Of a DNA stretch of 64,000 nucleotides, positions 33,952-44,235 are shown one piece after another. Source of the DNA: Metellina segmentata. Lineage: Eukaryota > Arthropoda > Arachnida > Araneae > Tetragnathidae. The DNA lies in the NCBI GenBank assembly GCA_947359465.1, contig OX375878.1, positions 77,544,416 through 77,608,415 on the forward strand. The letters are read 5' to 3'. Positions within the stretch are counted from its first letter, which is position 1. Each line of letters opens with the position of its first letter. The notes under the pieces were generated by a model. The model was not told the DNA's origin and ran no database searches. It saw only the letters and a program-made list of their open reading frames with translations. The position numbers and the translations under genes are program-made.

Positions 33952-35275
33952 TCTTTCTATTATATAAAAAAACATTTTGCAATATTTTTCAGTTTTATTC
34001 GTTTTGTGATTGGTAATAGCGAGTCACGTGATAGCAGTCTTGTGGTTCAACGGACCAATGAATTTGGAACACACGCAGACGATAAACACAGTTATATTTT
34101 TTAATTAATTCATTTATAAAATTTGAGAGCACGCGCCAGAGAGTTTGCAATGTTTTCAGAAGAACCGTCAAATTCGGTCGCCGTTTCCATAGCAACAGTC
34201 GAATATGAAAATACAGTAAAACCCCGATTATCCGAGCCCCGATTAACCGAGTTTCCGCTTTAACCAAGCTATCAAATATTTCCAGGATTTTTTTTTTTTG
34301 GTCCTACATTTTCCATTTTTAAAACTATCGAAAATAATTCAGACCTTGATCTCACAAACACTCAGGAAAACGAAATCCAATAACACTATTCCGTTTCCTT
34401 TTTATTGTATCACGCACTAAAAGTTATCGAAAGTGCTACTGAATATATAGAACAACAAGAAGAATCGACACCAACAATCCTGTTAACCTTAAAAAAATGT
34501 CGTAACATTTTTGTGCTGCAGAAAAACGGCAAAGTAACGTAATACAAAAAACAATTAAGGACATTTTAAAGTAAGAACTCTTTAATTATCATAACAATAT
34601 AAATTGCATGAGGTGTATCTGTATAACTTTTGTATTTGTTAAAACATACATTTAAGCCTATACGATTTATTTTATTTATAATTTTCTCTTTAACCGAGTT
34701 TTTCGGTTATCCGATGTAGTCTTGGTTCATATTAACTCGTATAATCGGAACTCTACTGTATTAAAAAGTACTATTACAACAAACAACACGGAGAAGCTAA
34801 AACATTTAAAATTATGATGAGATTTCCTCTGAATTTTAACAATATGTTGTGCTAAAATATTTCCTTTTTTATGTGAAAATGAGATGTTTTGTTCTTGACA
34901 TTAAAAAAAAAAAATTTGTTTTTATTTACACTATATTTCCGTGTATCAGCCGATAATTTTTGGAACGTTTTCTAAAACTAAAGTACTGGGTTCGGCTTAT
35001 AATAGTATCCGCTTATCTCGCAAAAAAAAACAGTCAATTTTCCGTTACTCCGGCGCATGAGATAAATATCGCAATGGGAAGGGAACCTTCAATTAATGTC
35101 GTACTAGAGATCCGGAATCAATCCAGCAGCGATTCAAATGGGGATGGATTGTGAAGCAATCCCCAACCCCTTATTGTTGAAAAGTATAGTTCGTAAAGCG
35201 AACTAAATAAGATTGCGTAGCAATCATCGGGGGTTGACGAGCGATTGCGAGCAGGGGGGGGGGTGAGCCCCCTAG
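33952..35275 (+). mobile_element. Helitron-like non-autonomous element
   Basis: The 5' end TCTTTCTATTATATAAAA resembles the TC-starting 5' terminus of animal Helitrons. The 3' end is a GC hairpin (GGGGGTGAGCCCCC) directly followed by CTAG. The flanks are A (33951) and T (35276), the Helitron AT target. Paralogous copy 1 continues without this segment near 30526 (TTGTCTTTAGATCTCAC). Short hairpins precede the end: GGATTGTGAAGCAATCC, AGTTCGTAAAGCGAACT and GATTGCGTAGCAATC. No Rep/helicase is encoded. A pogo-like MITE is nested inside. Confidence 0.6.
34214..34758. mobile_element. pogo-like MITE nested in the Helitron-like element
   Basis: The left end CAGTAAAACCCCGATTATCC and the right end (reverse complement) CAGTAGAGTTCCGATTATAC form an inverted pair, with TA on both sides (34212-34213 and 34759-34760). 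Ends of the type CAGTxxAxCxxCGATTA are typical of pogo/Tigger-derived MITEs. The 545-bp interior is non-coding and contains a second subterminal ACCGAGTTT and TTCGGTTATCCG. Confidence 0.7.
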
Positions 35276-35989
35276 TCTATAAAAGTCGTACAGTTACCAC
35301 AACGTACAACTGAAAGTGCACAAAATTTATAAATGCGAAATTAATTCCAAGCGAAAGAAATATAGAATATCACTTCACGTGATCAACCAACACGAGTGTC
35401 CATTCTCGTTCGTTCAAAAATATCGTCTGACCCAACTCTTCGGAAGTCGTTTATGTTTCATAAATTTGACTGGTTTAAGCCGTCCCGCCCTAGGGCATAC
35501 TGCGATTATATTTCATAAATAACAAAGATAAGACTCGAAATAAATGAAGTATCTGAGTTAAAATTCCATAAAAATATATTTTTGGTTAAAATAATTGCTT
35601 TTTCAGCAGTACTAGTAAAACAATACATGTAATCGTAATACTCACCATACATTCCAGATTTTTCAAAATTATCAAATTATGATTGATTTAAGCATTCTTA
35701 CTGAGCTATTTTAGCAGGAAACTGATCTAATTATGGAAATAAGGAAAAGTTTATCATTGCATTCACTAAACTAATATATGATGTATAAAATAAAGCACAC
35801 TGTAATAAAATATATGAAATAAAATTATGGTGATGCCTGAACAAACACACAAACAAAAAAAATCGAACATAGAACGTACAGATGAACATACAGACTTACG
35901 CAATCAAGTTAAGTCACAAAAGGAATATCAGTACTCACAGTATGCAAAGTTTGATGAAAATATATTCAACAGTTTCGATGTGTCTTAGG

Positions 35990-36092
35990 CACACACATAC
36001 AGACAGATGGACGTACAGACAGATGAGCATACAGACTGATGAACAGATAGACAGATGGACATACAGACAGATAGACAGACAGACAAACAGAT
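35990..36092. repeat. Degenerate GACA/GATA tetranucleotide repeat
   Basis: Repeated CAGACAGATGGA- and ATACAGACAGA-type units, within the tail of tandem copy 2. Confidence 0.85.
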
Positions 36093-36250
36093 ATCAAACG
36101 CACAAGAGGTGAATTTGGAATCAGAAGGGTCTAAAACAGATAGGAAACTTGAAATGGGTCGAAAATATTCGAAGGGTCCAAAACGAATAGAAAACTTGAA
36201 ATAGGTCGAAAATATTCTATGCACAAACACTCCATTCTCATTTATATAGA

Positions 36251-36473
36251 TTAACCCTCCTCGTGGTTGTCTAGCCGAAGTATTTCGTCATTAGTCTAAG
36301 TGACCAGATTTTGATGGACAAGATATGTCATCATGAGAAAAAAACCGACTAGATCTTTATATAGTTATCATTAACAAATAAGCAACATATTGATGACAAG
36401 ATATATCCTCATTAGAAAAATTGGTCGAATCTTGATGGATGAGACATCTTGTCGAAACCACTTCGAGGGTTAA
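36251..36473. mobile_element. TTAA MITE of the GACGAGAT family, complete
   Basis: TTAA at 36251-36254 and 36470-36473 flanks ends CCCTCCTCGTGGTT (left) and CCCTCGAAGTGGTT (right, reverse complement). The interior carries the family motif in variants: GGACAAGATATGTCATCAT, GACAAGATATATCCTCATTA and GGATGAGACATCTTGTC. CCC-starting ends at TTAA fit piggyBac-type mobilisation. Confidence 0.7.
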
Positions 36474-36778
36474 AATCGTTTTTCAACGAAACAATACGTG
36501 ATATTTGATCTTAATACAGAAGCATGTGGGGATAATATTTTAAAATAAAAGCAATGAAAACCCCGTTTTTTCTGTGTACTGTTGAATAACGACAGCGTCT
36601 TCAGCAGCCCACGTTCTTTAGAAGATAGAGGGTTCCATTCCTAACTATTATACACAGTGTGTATTTCTGTCTACTGTGCAAGTAAGTTTTTTGTCTCCGA
36701 TTTATGAAATGAGTCCGATATAAAGGGGATTCCTGAGTTTAAGCACCGAGCTGACACATTAACGTCATTCAGTATATA
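36474..36778. other. Spacer without recognised feature
   Basis: AT-rich DNA leading to the TA at 36777-36778. No coding or repeat signal. Confidence 0.5.
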
Positions 36779-37342
36779 CACTACCCTAGAATAATGGACC
36801 GGCCGCCAGCGGATTTGCATAAAATCCGACTACTTGTTTGGGGGTGTTTTTCGTGGTATGGCCTGAAACCTTTGCATGTTGTTCCTGGTCAATTGAACGA
36901 CGACGCCTGCATGAAAATTTTAGACAATCAGGTTCTTCCTACGTTCTGGCAATTTTATGGATTGGACGCATGGTTACTTTCAGGATGGCAATGCTCCATG
37001 TCGTGTTGCAGCCTCCGTCAAGCAGTGGTATCAAGATATGGATGTAAAACGTCTTCCCTGGCCTGCTTAGAGTTCCGACCTAAACCCCATAGAACATTTG
37101 TGGGACGAGTGAAAGCGACGCGTACGGACCAAGGAACCACGTCTGAAATCTACAGCTGGGCTGGCGACATTCGTTCAGCAGGAATGGACACAAATACCCA
37201 TAGCTGTGTATAAAAACCTTATTGAAAGTACGCCCAAAAAGGTTGCTAGTGTAATCGCAGCACGCGGGGGACCATCCCCCTATTAAAGTATGTATTCTTT
37301 TCCATCACATTTTGCTGTCTGGTCCATTATTGTAGGGTAGTG
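36779..37342 (+). mobile_element. Tc1-like deletion derivative, 564 bp
   Basis: The left end CACTACCCTAGAATAATGGA and the right end (reverse complement) CACTACCCTACAATAATGGA are flanked by TA. The left terminal repeat is joined directly to the middle of a transposase gene, so the whole DNA-binding domain and the first catalytic residue are gone. This subfamily differs from copies A and B. Confidence 0.8.
36794..37284 (+). pseudogene. Tc1 transposase carboxy half, frameshifted
   Basis: Readable blocks in order: VWGCFSWYGLKPLHVVPG, QVLPTFWQFYGLDAW, then after a frameshift FQDGNAPCRVAASVKQWYQD, DLNPIEHLWDE and VASVIAARGGPSPY. The second catalytic residue, D in the family's QDDNA block, is G here, while the E in NPIEHLW remains. 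An in-frame stop lies before SSDLNPIE. The ATG at 36794 lies in the terminal repeat and is not a natural start. Not functional. Confidence 0.8.
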
Positions 37343-38599
37343 TATATAGCTTAAAAGAAAACATTTCTCATAACGGTAGATCAGAAGTACTAATTTCGTT
37401 TGTACTCTCCAGAACCATTCCTTAGGTTAGTGGCTCATTAGGCCTGCTCATTGTGCAAACACCGTGCAAGTTGTTGGCCCGGTGCAGGTTTGGTTCATAT
37501 TTTCCCCTGTAACAATAGGGCGCAGTTTGGCCAAATATGCCTTTTTTCACAATAGAAACTTATCAACCACCCACCTGAGATATTGATTACACACGTATAA
37601 ATCTCAACCTACTAAAAGCATTTGATTTTCCAAAAAAAAAAAAAAAATATATGCTATAGAAAAAAATCGCACCAAGAAAGAATTTAGACTATTGCCGTTA
37701 CATTAGTGGTATCTTGAAAGTTATAAGAAAAGCGCCAAGAAAAAATCGCCTCAGTTATATCTATAGCCGTAGTCATAAGGTAAAAATGAAAATTAATATA
37801 GAAATATCATATATGATATAAATCATAGATTATATAACATCCTTTCGTCAATATCATTATCAGGTATAATTTATGGTACCATTATCACATGTAATGATAT
37901 CAGAATTATATTAGATGCATCGCACCGCAAAGCAAACCAAAGAATTTTAAATTTTATAGCTACTGGTACTTCCCAGCCTTTTTATTGGTAATAGCGCAGT
38001 AATGATAATTTATTCCACTAAAATTTTGATTTATAAACTTTGGCCTTATCATTAAAATCCCTATCATCTTATTTATTCAATGTTTTTGTAAAGTTGGCCA
38101 TCCCTATATTTTCCTGTTATAAGTACGTGCAAACCCACCCACTACACTATTCAGGAGAACGGCTTTGATACTATCCTAGAAACATCTAACTTGAGCACAA
38201 TTTAACGGTCACCCACAGGCAGTCTGATCTTGTAGGTACGTAGGCTAGGTGTTTGGGGTCATGTTAGATAACAACAACGCACTATACGGTGCTAATTAAT
38301 GGTTCATCTTTTTTAAGCTCCTATTTGCACTAAATACATGAGTTTCAGATTTAATGGCTATAATGACTTTCAAAGATCCTAAGAGGCATCCTATTATACA
38401 TTACATTACTACGTTAGGTGTTACATGTATCCTCTCTCTCTCTCTCTCTTATACATTAAAACATCATGCTAGCCATACCTTAAGATTCTATGTGTTAAAC
38501 ACCAGTTTAGAGAGCAAACATGAGTTTAAACGAAACACGATCGAATAAGAAGAAAACATATCTCGTCTTAAACGGTTTCCATAGCAATTGTATCACATA
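37343..38599. other. Sequence without recognised feature
   Basis: AT-rich DNA with a (CT)n run at 38431-38450 and a GCATCGCACCGC block at 37919 that recalls the TATCGCACC MITE end. Nothing else is supported. Confidence 0.45.
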
Positions 38600-39042
38600 C
38601 AGTGGAACTTCGATTAACCATCCATTGCATACGTACGAAAGATAGAAAATGCACGTTTATATGAACTGGAAGTACACGGTACATACCTGTATTTTATTTT
38701 ACTGAAACAAACAATGTACAATCTTAAGATATTGATGATTTTTCGCGGCAATCTGGTAACTGTACATAGAGTACAGTATGCATCTATGTGTGTACGTCAG
38801 GCCTCGAAATATATTTTTTAATACAGGTGCACACGGTGCATCTAAGTTTTTAAATTAGGTGCACAGGTGCGCCTAGCGGGAAAAAATTAGGTGCACAATT
38901 TTATTTTCATGTGCACAGTGCACCTGTGCACCCGGGTATTTCGAGCCCTGGTGTACGTACTATCCACTTTTAATGTTTAATTAATTAACTGTTAATAACG
39001 GACTGACGGTTTAAAGAGTGACGGTTAATTGAAGTTTCAATG
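38600..39042. mobile_element. pogo-like MITE carrying a nested hAT MITE
   Basis: The left end CAGTGGAACTTCGATTAACC and the right end (reverse complement) CATTGAAACTTCAATTAACC are inverted, with TA outside (38598-38599 and 39043-39044). The ends are related to those of 34214-34758. The hAT MITE at 38798-38950 interrupts it, so this one is the older insertion. Confidence 0.65.
38798..38950. mobile_element. hAT-type MITE, 153 bp, with 8-bp duplication
   Basis: The ends CAGGCCTCGAAATA and (reverse complement) CAGGGCTCGAAATA are flanked by identical octamers GTGTACGT (38790-38797 and 38951-38958), the hAT signature. The interior repeats GGTGCAC in both orientations (AGGTGCACAGGTGCGCC, GTGCACAGTGCACCTGTGC), as expected of subterminal binding sites. 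Confidence 0.85.
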
Positions 39043-39283
39043 TACTATTTATCTTTTAGGGTGATTCTTATATAGCTTGATAAAATAATTGATACTCATT
39101 GCACCATGTACCCGAATTATTTCTCCATTATGCATATTATTTAACTGAAGTCATAATAGTTGTACTACAAATGTATCCAAGCTCATATAGTCTTTAATCT
39201 TATAATCATTGCATCAAATCAACTTTATTTCATACCTCTCACCCACCCCTCAAACACTATAGACAAGTGTACAGCCTTACTTA

Positions 39284-39370
39284 GCTACATATACTTACCT
39301 ACATACACTTGCCTACATATACTTACCTACATATACTCACCTACATATACTTGCCTACATATACTTACCT
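39284..39370. repeat. Minisatellite, CCTACATATACTTA units
   Basis: About six units of 14-16 bp alternating CCTACATATACTTA, CCTACATACACTTG and similar. Confidence 0.85.
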
Positions 39371-39375
39371 AGAAC

Positions 39376-40103
39376 TACTTGTGGGTGTTGGGAGAAGTGA
39401 ATGTTATCATAATTTATCGGGTGACAAATCGCTCCACAGATTGAAGGGACAAATCGCTCCACAGATATACAGAAAGCATGAGACGACGATATGAGAAGTA
39501 CCAAGGGCTTCTTTATGTTTAGTATATTTGTAAATGCTCATCTTCCGTCGTAAACGACGAATTGGTCCGGAGGGTAGTCGTAATGAAATCATACGCACGG
39601 GGATGGGATTCATCAGTGGCAGGTATATCGATTTCTCAGAATACGTGTAGCCATTGCTTCAGCTTGGAGAGGGCTCAATATGGACCTTGAGAGTCTTATT
39701 GTGTAGTTGTAGAGTACAAGTTGGACAGGGCCTCAATACGGGACTTCCACTAGAACTGTCACCTGTGCCGCATTGATGAGCTTGGACCACAGTCTGTCAC
39801 ACATTTCGTAAATGTGTCCGAACGGGTTGTAGAGAAACGTGAGCTAAATTTACTGTCAGCGCGCTTGTACTCGACACAACTAATGCACTCGGTCTCAGTC
39901 GTGCCGTCTCTATCCACTCAACCCAAATGTCAAGTCGCAGCATTTACATCCAAGTCGATGAGATCATGCTGCATAGCGGTGTCGAATATGTGAGATGCCG
40001 ACGTTTACGGCTCCGAGGCCGCCTGAGTCGATTTTGAAGACTCTCGAATCAAATTTTATCGTGCACGCTGCTCACGCTTTAGCTGGGCCAGTGTCTTATC
40101 TGC
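39376..40103. other. GC-richer segment, unrecognised
   Basis: Higher GC and CpG than its surroundings, with a short direct repeat (GACAAATCGCTCCACAGAT, twice near 39423 and 39449). Six-frame reading gives only short open stretches such as TECISCVEYKRADSKF on the minus strand, none assignable. It may be an old element carrying the 169-bp array at its edge. Confidence 0.35.
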
Positions 40104-40612
40104 TTTGTTTCGAATCCTAAAGGCCTAGGATTGCTGCCTAAGTGCAACTCGCCGATCGTGATAGCCCTGCGAATCGTATTTCTTGTGTTTCTTTGAAACT
40201 TTAATGCCAACAATCAGTCTTCAGGCTCCTTATCTAGGCCTAATTTAGATTTTCTCGTTGATGTGATAAACGTTTGTTTCGAATCCTAAAGGCCAAGGAT
40301 TGCTGCCTAAGTGCAACTCGCCGATCGTGATAGCCCTGCGAATCGTATTTCTTGTGTTTCTTTGAAACTTTAATGTCAACAATCCGCCTTCAGGCTCCTT
40401 ATCTAGGCCTAATTTAGATTTTCTCGTTGATGTGATAAACGTTTGTTTCGAATCCTAAAGGCCTAGGATGGCTGCCTAAGTGCAACTCGCCGATCGTGAT
40501 AGCCCTGCGAATCGTATTTCTTGTGTTTCTTTGAAACTTTAATGTCAACAATCCGCCTTCAGGCTCCTTATCTAGACCTAATTTAGATTTTCTCGTTGAT
40601 GTGATAAACGTT
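40104..40612. repeat. Satellite-like array, three 169-bp units
   Basis: CGAATCCTAA occurs at 40111, 40280 and 40449, an exact 169-bp period. The units are almost identical. Each contains the foldback AATCCTAAAGGCCTAGGATT and the block CTCGCCGATCGTGATAGCCC. The high identity suggests recent amplification. Confidence 0.9.
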
Positions 40613-40827
40613 TGATAACGCTGCTCTCTTTAAAGATGGTTCTAAACAAAGGTACTTACGTCAACGCTGTGGCATGTGGTTCAAAAAGGTGGTTTCCTAT
40701 AAAAAGACTTGCAGCAACTCGACTGCCAATGGAATATATCTGCAACATCACCAGATTACTCAGATGCAACCGACAGCAGTCGTTCATATTTCTTTCCATG
40801 TATTGTTAGTCTATTCTACGGCATATG

Positions 40828-41164
40828 GCCGACCAACCGGTATAGTGGTTAAGGTGTTAGCCTCTAGATCGGAAGGTTCCTGGTTCGAATCCGGGTCCGG
40901 GCATGGATGTTTGTAAACGTATGGTGTAGAGGCGGCTGGTGCACCTTAAATCTGCCGTGGCCGAAAGTCCTCACGTTGGGTTGGCGTGGAAGTTTGGAGA
41001 GTGGGGTGACAGCTCAGGTGTTGCTTCGTCATCTGACCGTGGTTCAAAATTACGAGGTGTTGTCCTCGGATCTTTCCCTTAAGGGACTGATCCCGGACCG
41101 TCGTCAATAGCCCGTTGTGTTGCTCTAGTACGACGTTAACTAAAAATTACCGTTACCATTACCA
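40828..41164 (+). mobile_element. tRNA-headed SINE, full length
   Basis: The first about 75 bp resemble a tRNA gene: an A-box-like TAGTGGTTAAGGTG and a perfect B box GGTTCGAATCC flanked by a CCTGG/CCGGG T-stem. A unique body follows, ending in a TTACC-type tail (ATTACCGTTACCATTACC). The element is bracketed by an exact 13-bp direct repeat TCTACGGCATATG (40815-40827 and 41165-41177). It would be transcribed by RNA polymerase III from internal boxes and moved by a partner LINE. Other copies lie at 48980-49256 and 58865-58975. Confidence 0.88.
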
Positions 41165-41177
41165 TCTACGGCATATG

Positions 41178-41527
41178 AACTATTTATGTGGGTTTCTTCG
41201 TTTACGAGCAATAGCGACTACAGTTTCGCGATGGTCTATTCACAAATTACTCCCTCATACGGAGGAGAAATACGGTCTTTCTAAGGTCAAAACATAAAGT
41301 GTAGATCTAAAGCAAAAATTGTTAAGCTCTCTAATTTTATTTTTACGAATATTTTATAAAAGCAGCGGAACTTCTAAAATATTTAATTAGCTTTAAATAT
41401 TCCTTAAACATTGAATGTTTGCAGTTGCCTCCTTCTGTGGCGCTCTAAACATTTTCAAAAGGATTGGTTTATGCAAGTATTTGAGTTAGCGAAGATGACG
41501 TCTTGAGTTGTATGAAATGTTGCGCAA
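41178..41527. other. Sequence without recognised feature
   Basis: No coding or repeat signal that I can support. Confidence 0.5.
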
Positions 41528-41955
41528 TGTTTAAATAGCGTTTGCATCTCTAAACAGTCTGGATTAACATTACCACTCTATTCCAGTAACGACCCAAGTA
41601 TTGTTTACCGAAAAATTAATTATATACAGCTGCCAAACTTAATTTATCTAACTTTCAGGCCTTCCAATAGAGTTTCTGAAACCAACGTCGGAAAACAGTA
41701 CAGGTTAAACAGCAGCAAGTTGCGATTGTTTTAGGAAATAAAGTTATATAAATGTTTAAATATCGTTCGCATCTCTGAGCACTTTGTATCAACATTTCCA
41801 CTCTACTCCATCTACTCTATTCACGGACCAAGTATTGATTATCAAAAAAGTAAATTATTCTCAAGTACCAAAATTAAATTCACTAATTCATACTTTCAAA
41901 TAAAATTTCTCAACCAACGTCGCATTACAGGTTAAACAGCAGCAAGTCGCGATAG
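41528..41955. repeat. Two-unit tandem duplication (period about 224 bp)
   Basis: AATGTTTAAATA, GCATCTCTGAGCAC or GCATCTCTAAACAG, CCAAGTATTG, CAACGTCG and GGTTAAACAGCAGCAAGT occur in the same order in 41528-41725 and 41752-41955. The units are clearly diverged. Confidence 0.7.
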
Positions 41956-44191
41956 TTTTTATAAATATGATCTTTTTACGGTTAAAATCTTCCGTTCCCC
42001 GCGTCGAGGGGTTCCGCCAATTGCCTCAGCAGGTCGAACCAGGTCGGAGCATAACAGCTCCCGAGGGTAATTAAACGTCGATGAAATATCCCCTGCTTTT
42101 GTGTTTCCGATCTCCCCCCAAAACGATCGCCATATCCATAAAGGGGGATGATTGAACGTTGGCGATCAAAGCCCTGTGTGCCTCGAAACAAAAATACCAC
42201 AGCAACCACGGCCTATCCTCGGGAGGCTTTCCAGAAAGGTAATTTTTCGACTTGTCGTAAAAGTTGCAATTTACCGAATAGTTCATTAAAGAAAAGATCG
42301 AAACGCCCAATAACCGTTGTATGGGTTTGGGGCGACAGCTGGGAAGAATATATCCTTAATCACGTATCTTTCTGTCTTCTGTAGGATCAAAATGTCGAGC
42401 TTTTCAGTTTTCGTGCGTTTGACAGTGTAAAGCAACTGCCGTTCAAAGGATTAGGACATTGGTGAGGGCAATTTTTTCCCCCCACTTCAGGCTGAGAGTA
42501 GCAAAAGGATTTGAGTTAATGAGAGATTTTTCTGTTTTAAAATCTCATTAAATATGATTTCAATACTTGAGTTTTTGAAAATGAATGAGTTTGTTTCTGA
42601 TAATAAGCAGTAATGCAACTCCCAAGGGTCCAGGAATTCAAGTGTACGGAATAAGGTTGACAATATGCTTGGAGAATGAAAGAAAGGTGAATAGATGTGG
42701 AGATGGAATGAATCGGTGCGTCACGAACGAAAAACTCGAATTCTTTGTATTTTAAATTTAATGGTTCGGTTAAGTCGCTAATTTATTTTGAATTGCGTAA
42801 ATACGAAAACTTTAAAGCTGCACAAGAAGGATTTTGAATGGAATCAAACATCAATTAAAAAAAGTGAAATTAGTTGAAAAGTGAAGATTTTCAATACCTT
42901 CCAAATTAAAAACAAAACTTTCCACTACCCAAATACTCTAAATAGGGTTCACCTTAAAATGAGCTGGAATATCATTTAGGCAAAGTTTTGTGCTTAATCC
43001 AATTGGCGTTGACCAATTGTCAATCATGTATCAATTCAGAATTCCTTCTTTGAAATTTTTATTAGAGAAATGCTAAAATTGTATTCGACAAACAAACCAA
43101 GTTCATAATAAGTACAGAAAACATGTTTCGTAACATAGGCACTACCGAAATCTATACTTAAGCTGGACCGAAAATACCTCTGTTAATGATTGCTTAATAT
43201 ATGCGTAATAATAAAATAAAAAAATTTGCTATGATGTCATTGAATAAACACGTGGGTGATATATGTATTAAGAAAAACAAATTATATACTGTAAATAAAT
43301 TAGTACTGGAACTTTCATGTCTTTGTGAAATTATTTGCTCAAATCATAGAACTAATTATTTAAGCGAAACAACTTTTTTTTTATGCTTATTGGCACCATA
43401 GAACTGCAATCTAATTATCTGTCTTTTAGTCATGAATGACTTTTTTTGGTTTTGACCATCTCTCCCTTCAACCTCTCTCGCTTCTTCTATTGCCGTTCCT
43501 TGTCATGTGAGTTTGAACAAATGCTACTTCTTTCACCATTAAGTACCCTTAATACGTTTTCTTTGGACAGCGTACTGATGTATAGATATTTTGTATTCCT
43601 TCTCAACACTACAGGTATTTTTTAACGAACTATAAAGTTGCCAAGTTATTAGCTTTCAGGTATTCATAGGCAAAACGAATTTTCTGATTATCTATTTCCA
43701 TGGCATACATTTATCTCATTCAATTAAAGAAGCTTTATAAATTTGGTCTAAAATATTGTGGATCAAAATTTATTTGATTGAGCTTCACATTCAGTCAGAA
43801 TAAAACTAAACGAGTATTTCTGTATGCATTGTGTCAAGCTGTGATTCCTGGAAGAAATGACGTTTGAGAATTGAGTAGGTATATATAAAAAAAAAGCCCA
43901 TCAAATGTTATTTAAACATTGATTGGTCTATTAAGAAAATATTGCAATATCATTGAAAGGATTTCAACGTGAATCATTTGTTCAGCTAACAGATTTGTTC
44001 ATTCCAAATACATTTTATACCAGGATTCTTTTAAATATTTAAATTGTTTTTGTTATAATAACCTTTTATGCTATTACATTTCGTAAAAGCTTATGCATAC
44101 ATTTTTTCTTCATTATTAATCTAATTTGCTTTGTCAAAAATTAAATAATTTTTTTTAAAATTTATTGGGAGAGACCTTAAATTTTTCCCAA
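41956..44191. other. Unique sequence; GC-richer island at 41985-42480
   Basis: The island has overlapping open frames of 75-79 codons on both strands without domains. The remainder is AT-rich with no feature. Confidence 0.4.
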
Positions 44192-44235
44192 ATGAAATGC
44201 TTATCTCTATTCTGTAATAGAGATAAGCATTTCAT
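44192..44235. repeat. Perfect hairpin, 20-bp arms
   Basis: ATGAAATGCTTATCTCTATT and its exact reverse complement are separated by 4 nt (CTGT). There is no flanking element or gene. Confidence 0.9.

Larger units (their letters stand above)
31419..36250. repeat. Long diverged tandem unit, copy 2, with two large insertions
   Basis: Carries the same landmarks as copy 1: TTCTACAACTTACTTTGG (31553), TGACGAAAGGTGAC (31653), GTGGCACGTC (31968), GTGATGAAAAGGAAATGCAAT (32326), CGAAATTAATTCCAAGCGAAA (35336), ATTCACTAAACTAATATATG (35761) and the tail TTATATAGATTA (36240). It is split at 32364-33863 by a Tc1/mariner element and at about 33952-35275 by a Helitron-like element. Without these it is about 2 kb. 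The tail is partly duplicated: AGAAAACTTGAAATGGGTCG-like blocks lie at about 36140 and 36190. Confidence 0.7.

Noticed and set aside
40104..40612. CRISPR-like repeats
   Set aside because: The whole 169-bp unit repeats; there are no variable spacers and no cas genes.
40828..40902. Possible functional tRNA gene
   Set aside because: The B box is perfect but the acceptor arms do not pair and the sequence continues into a 337-bp repeated element with target duplication, so it is a SINE head.
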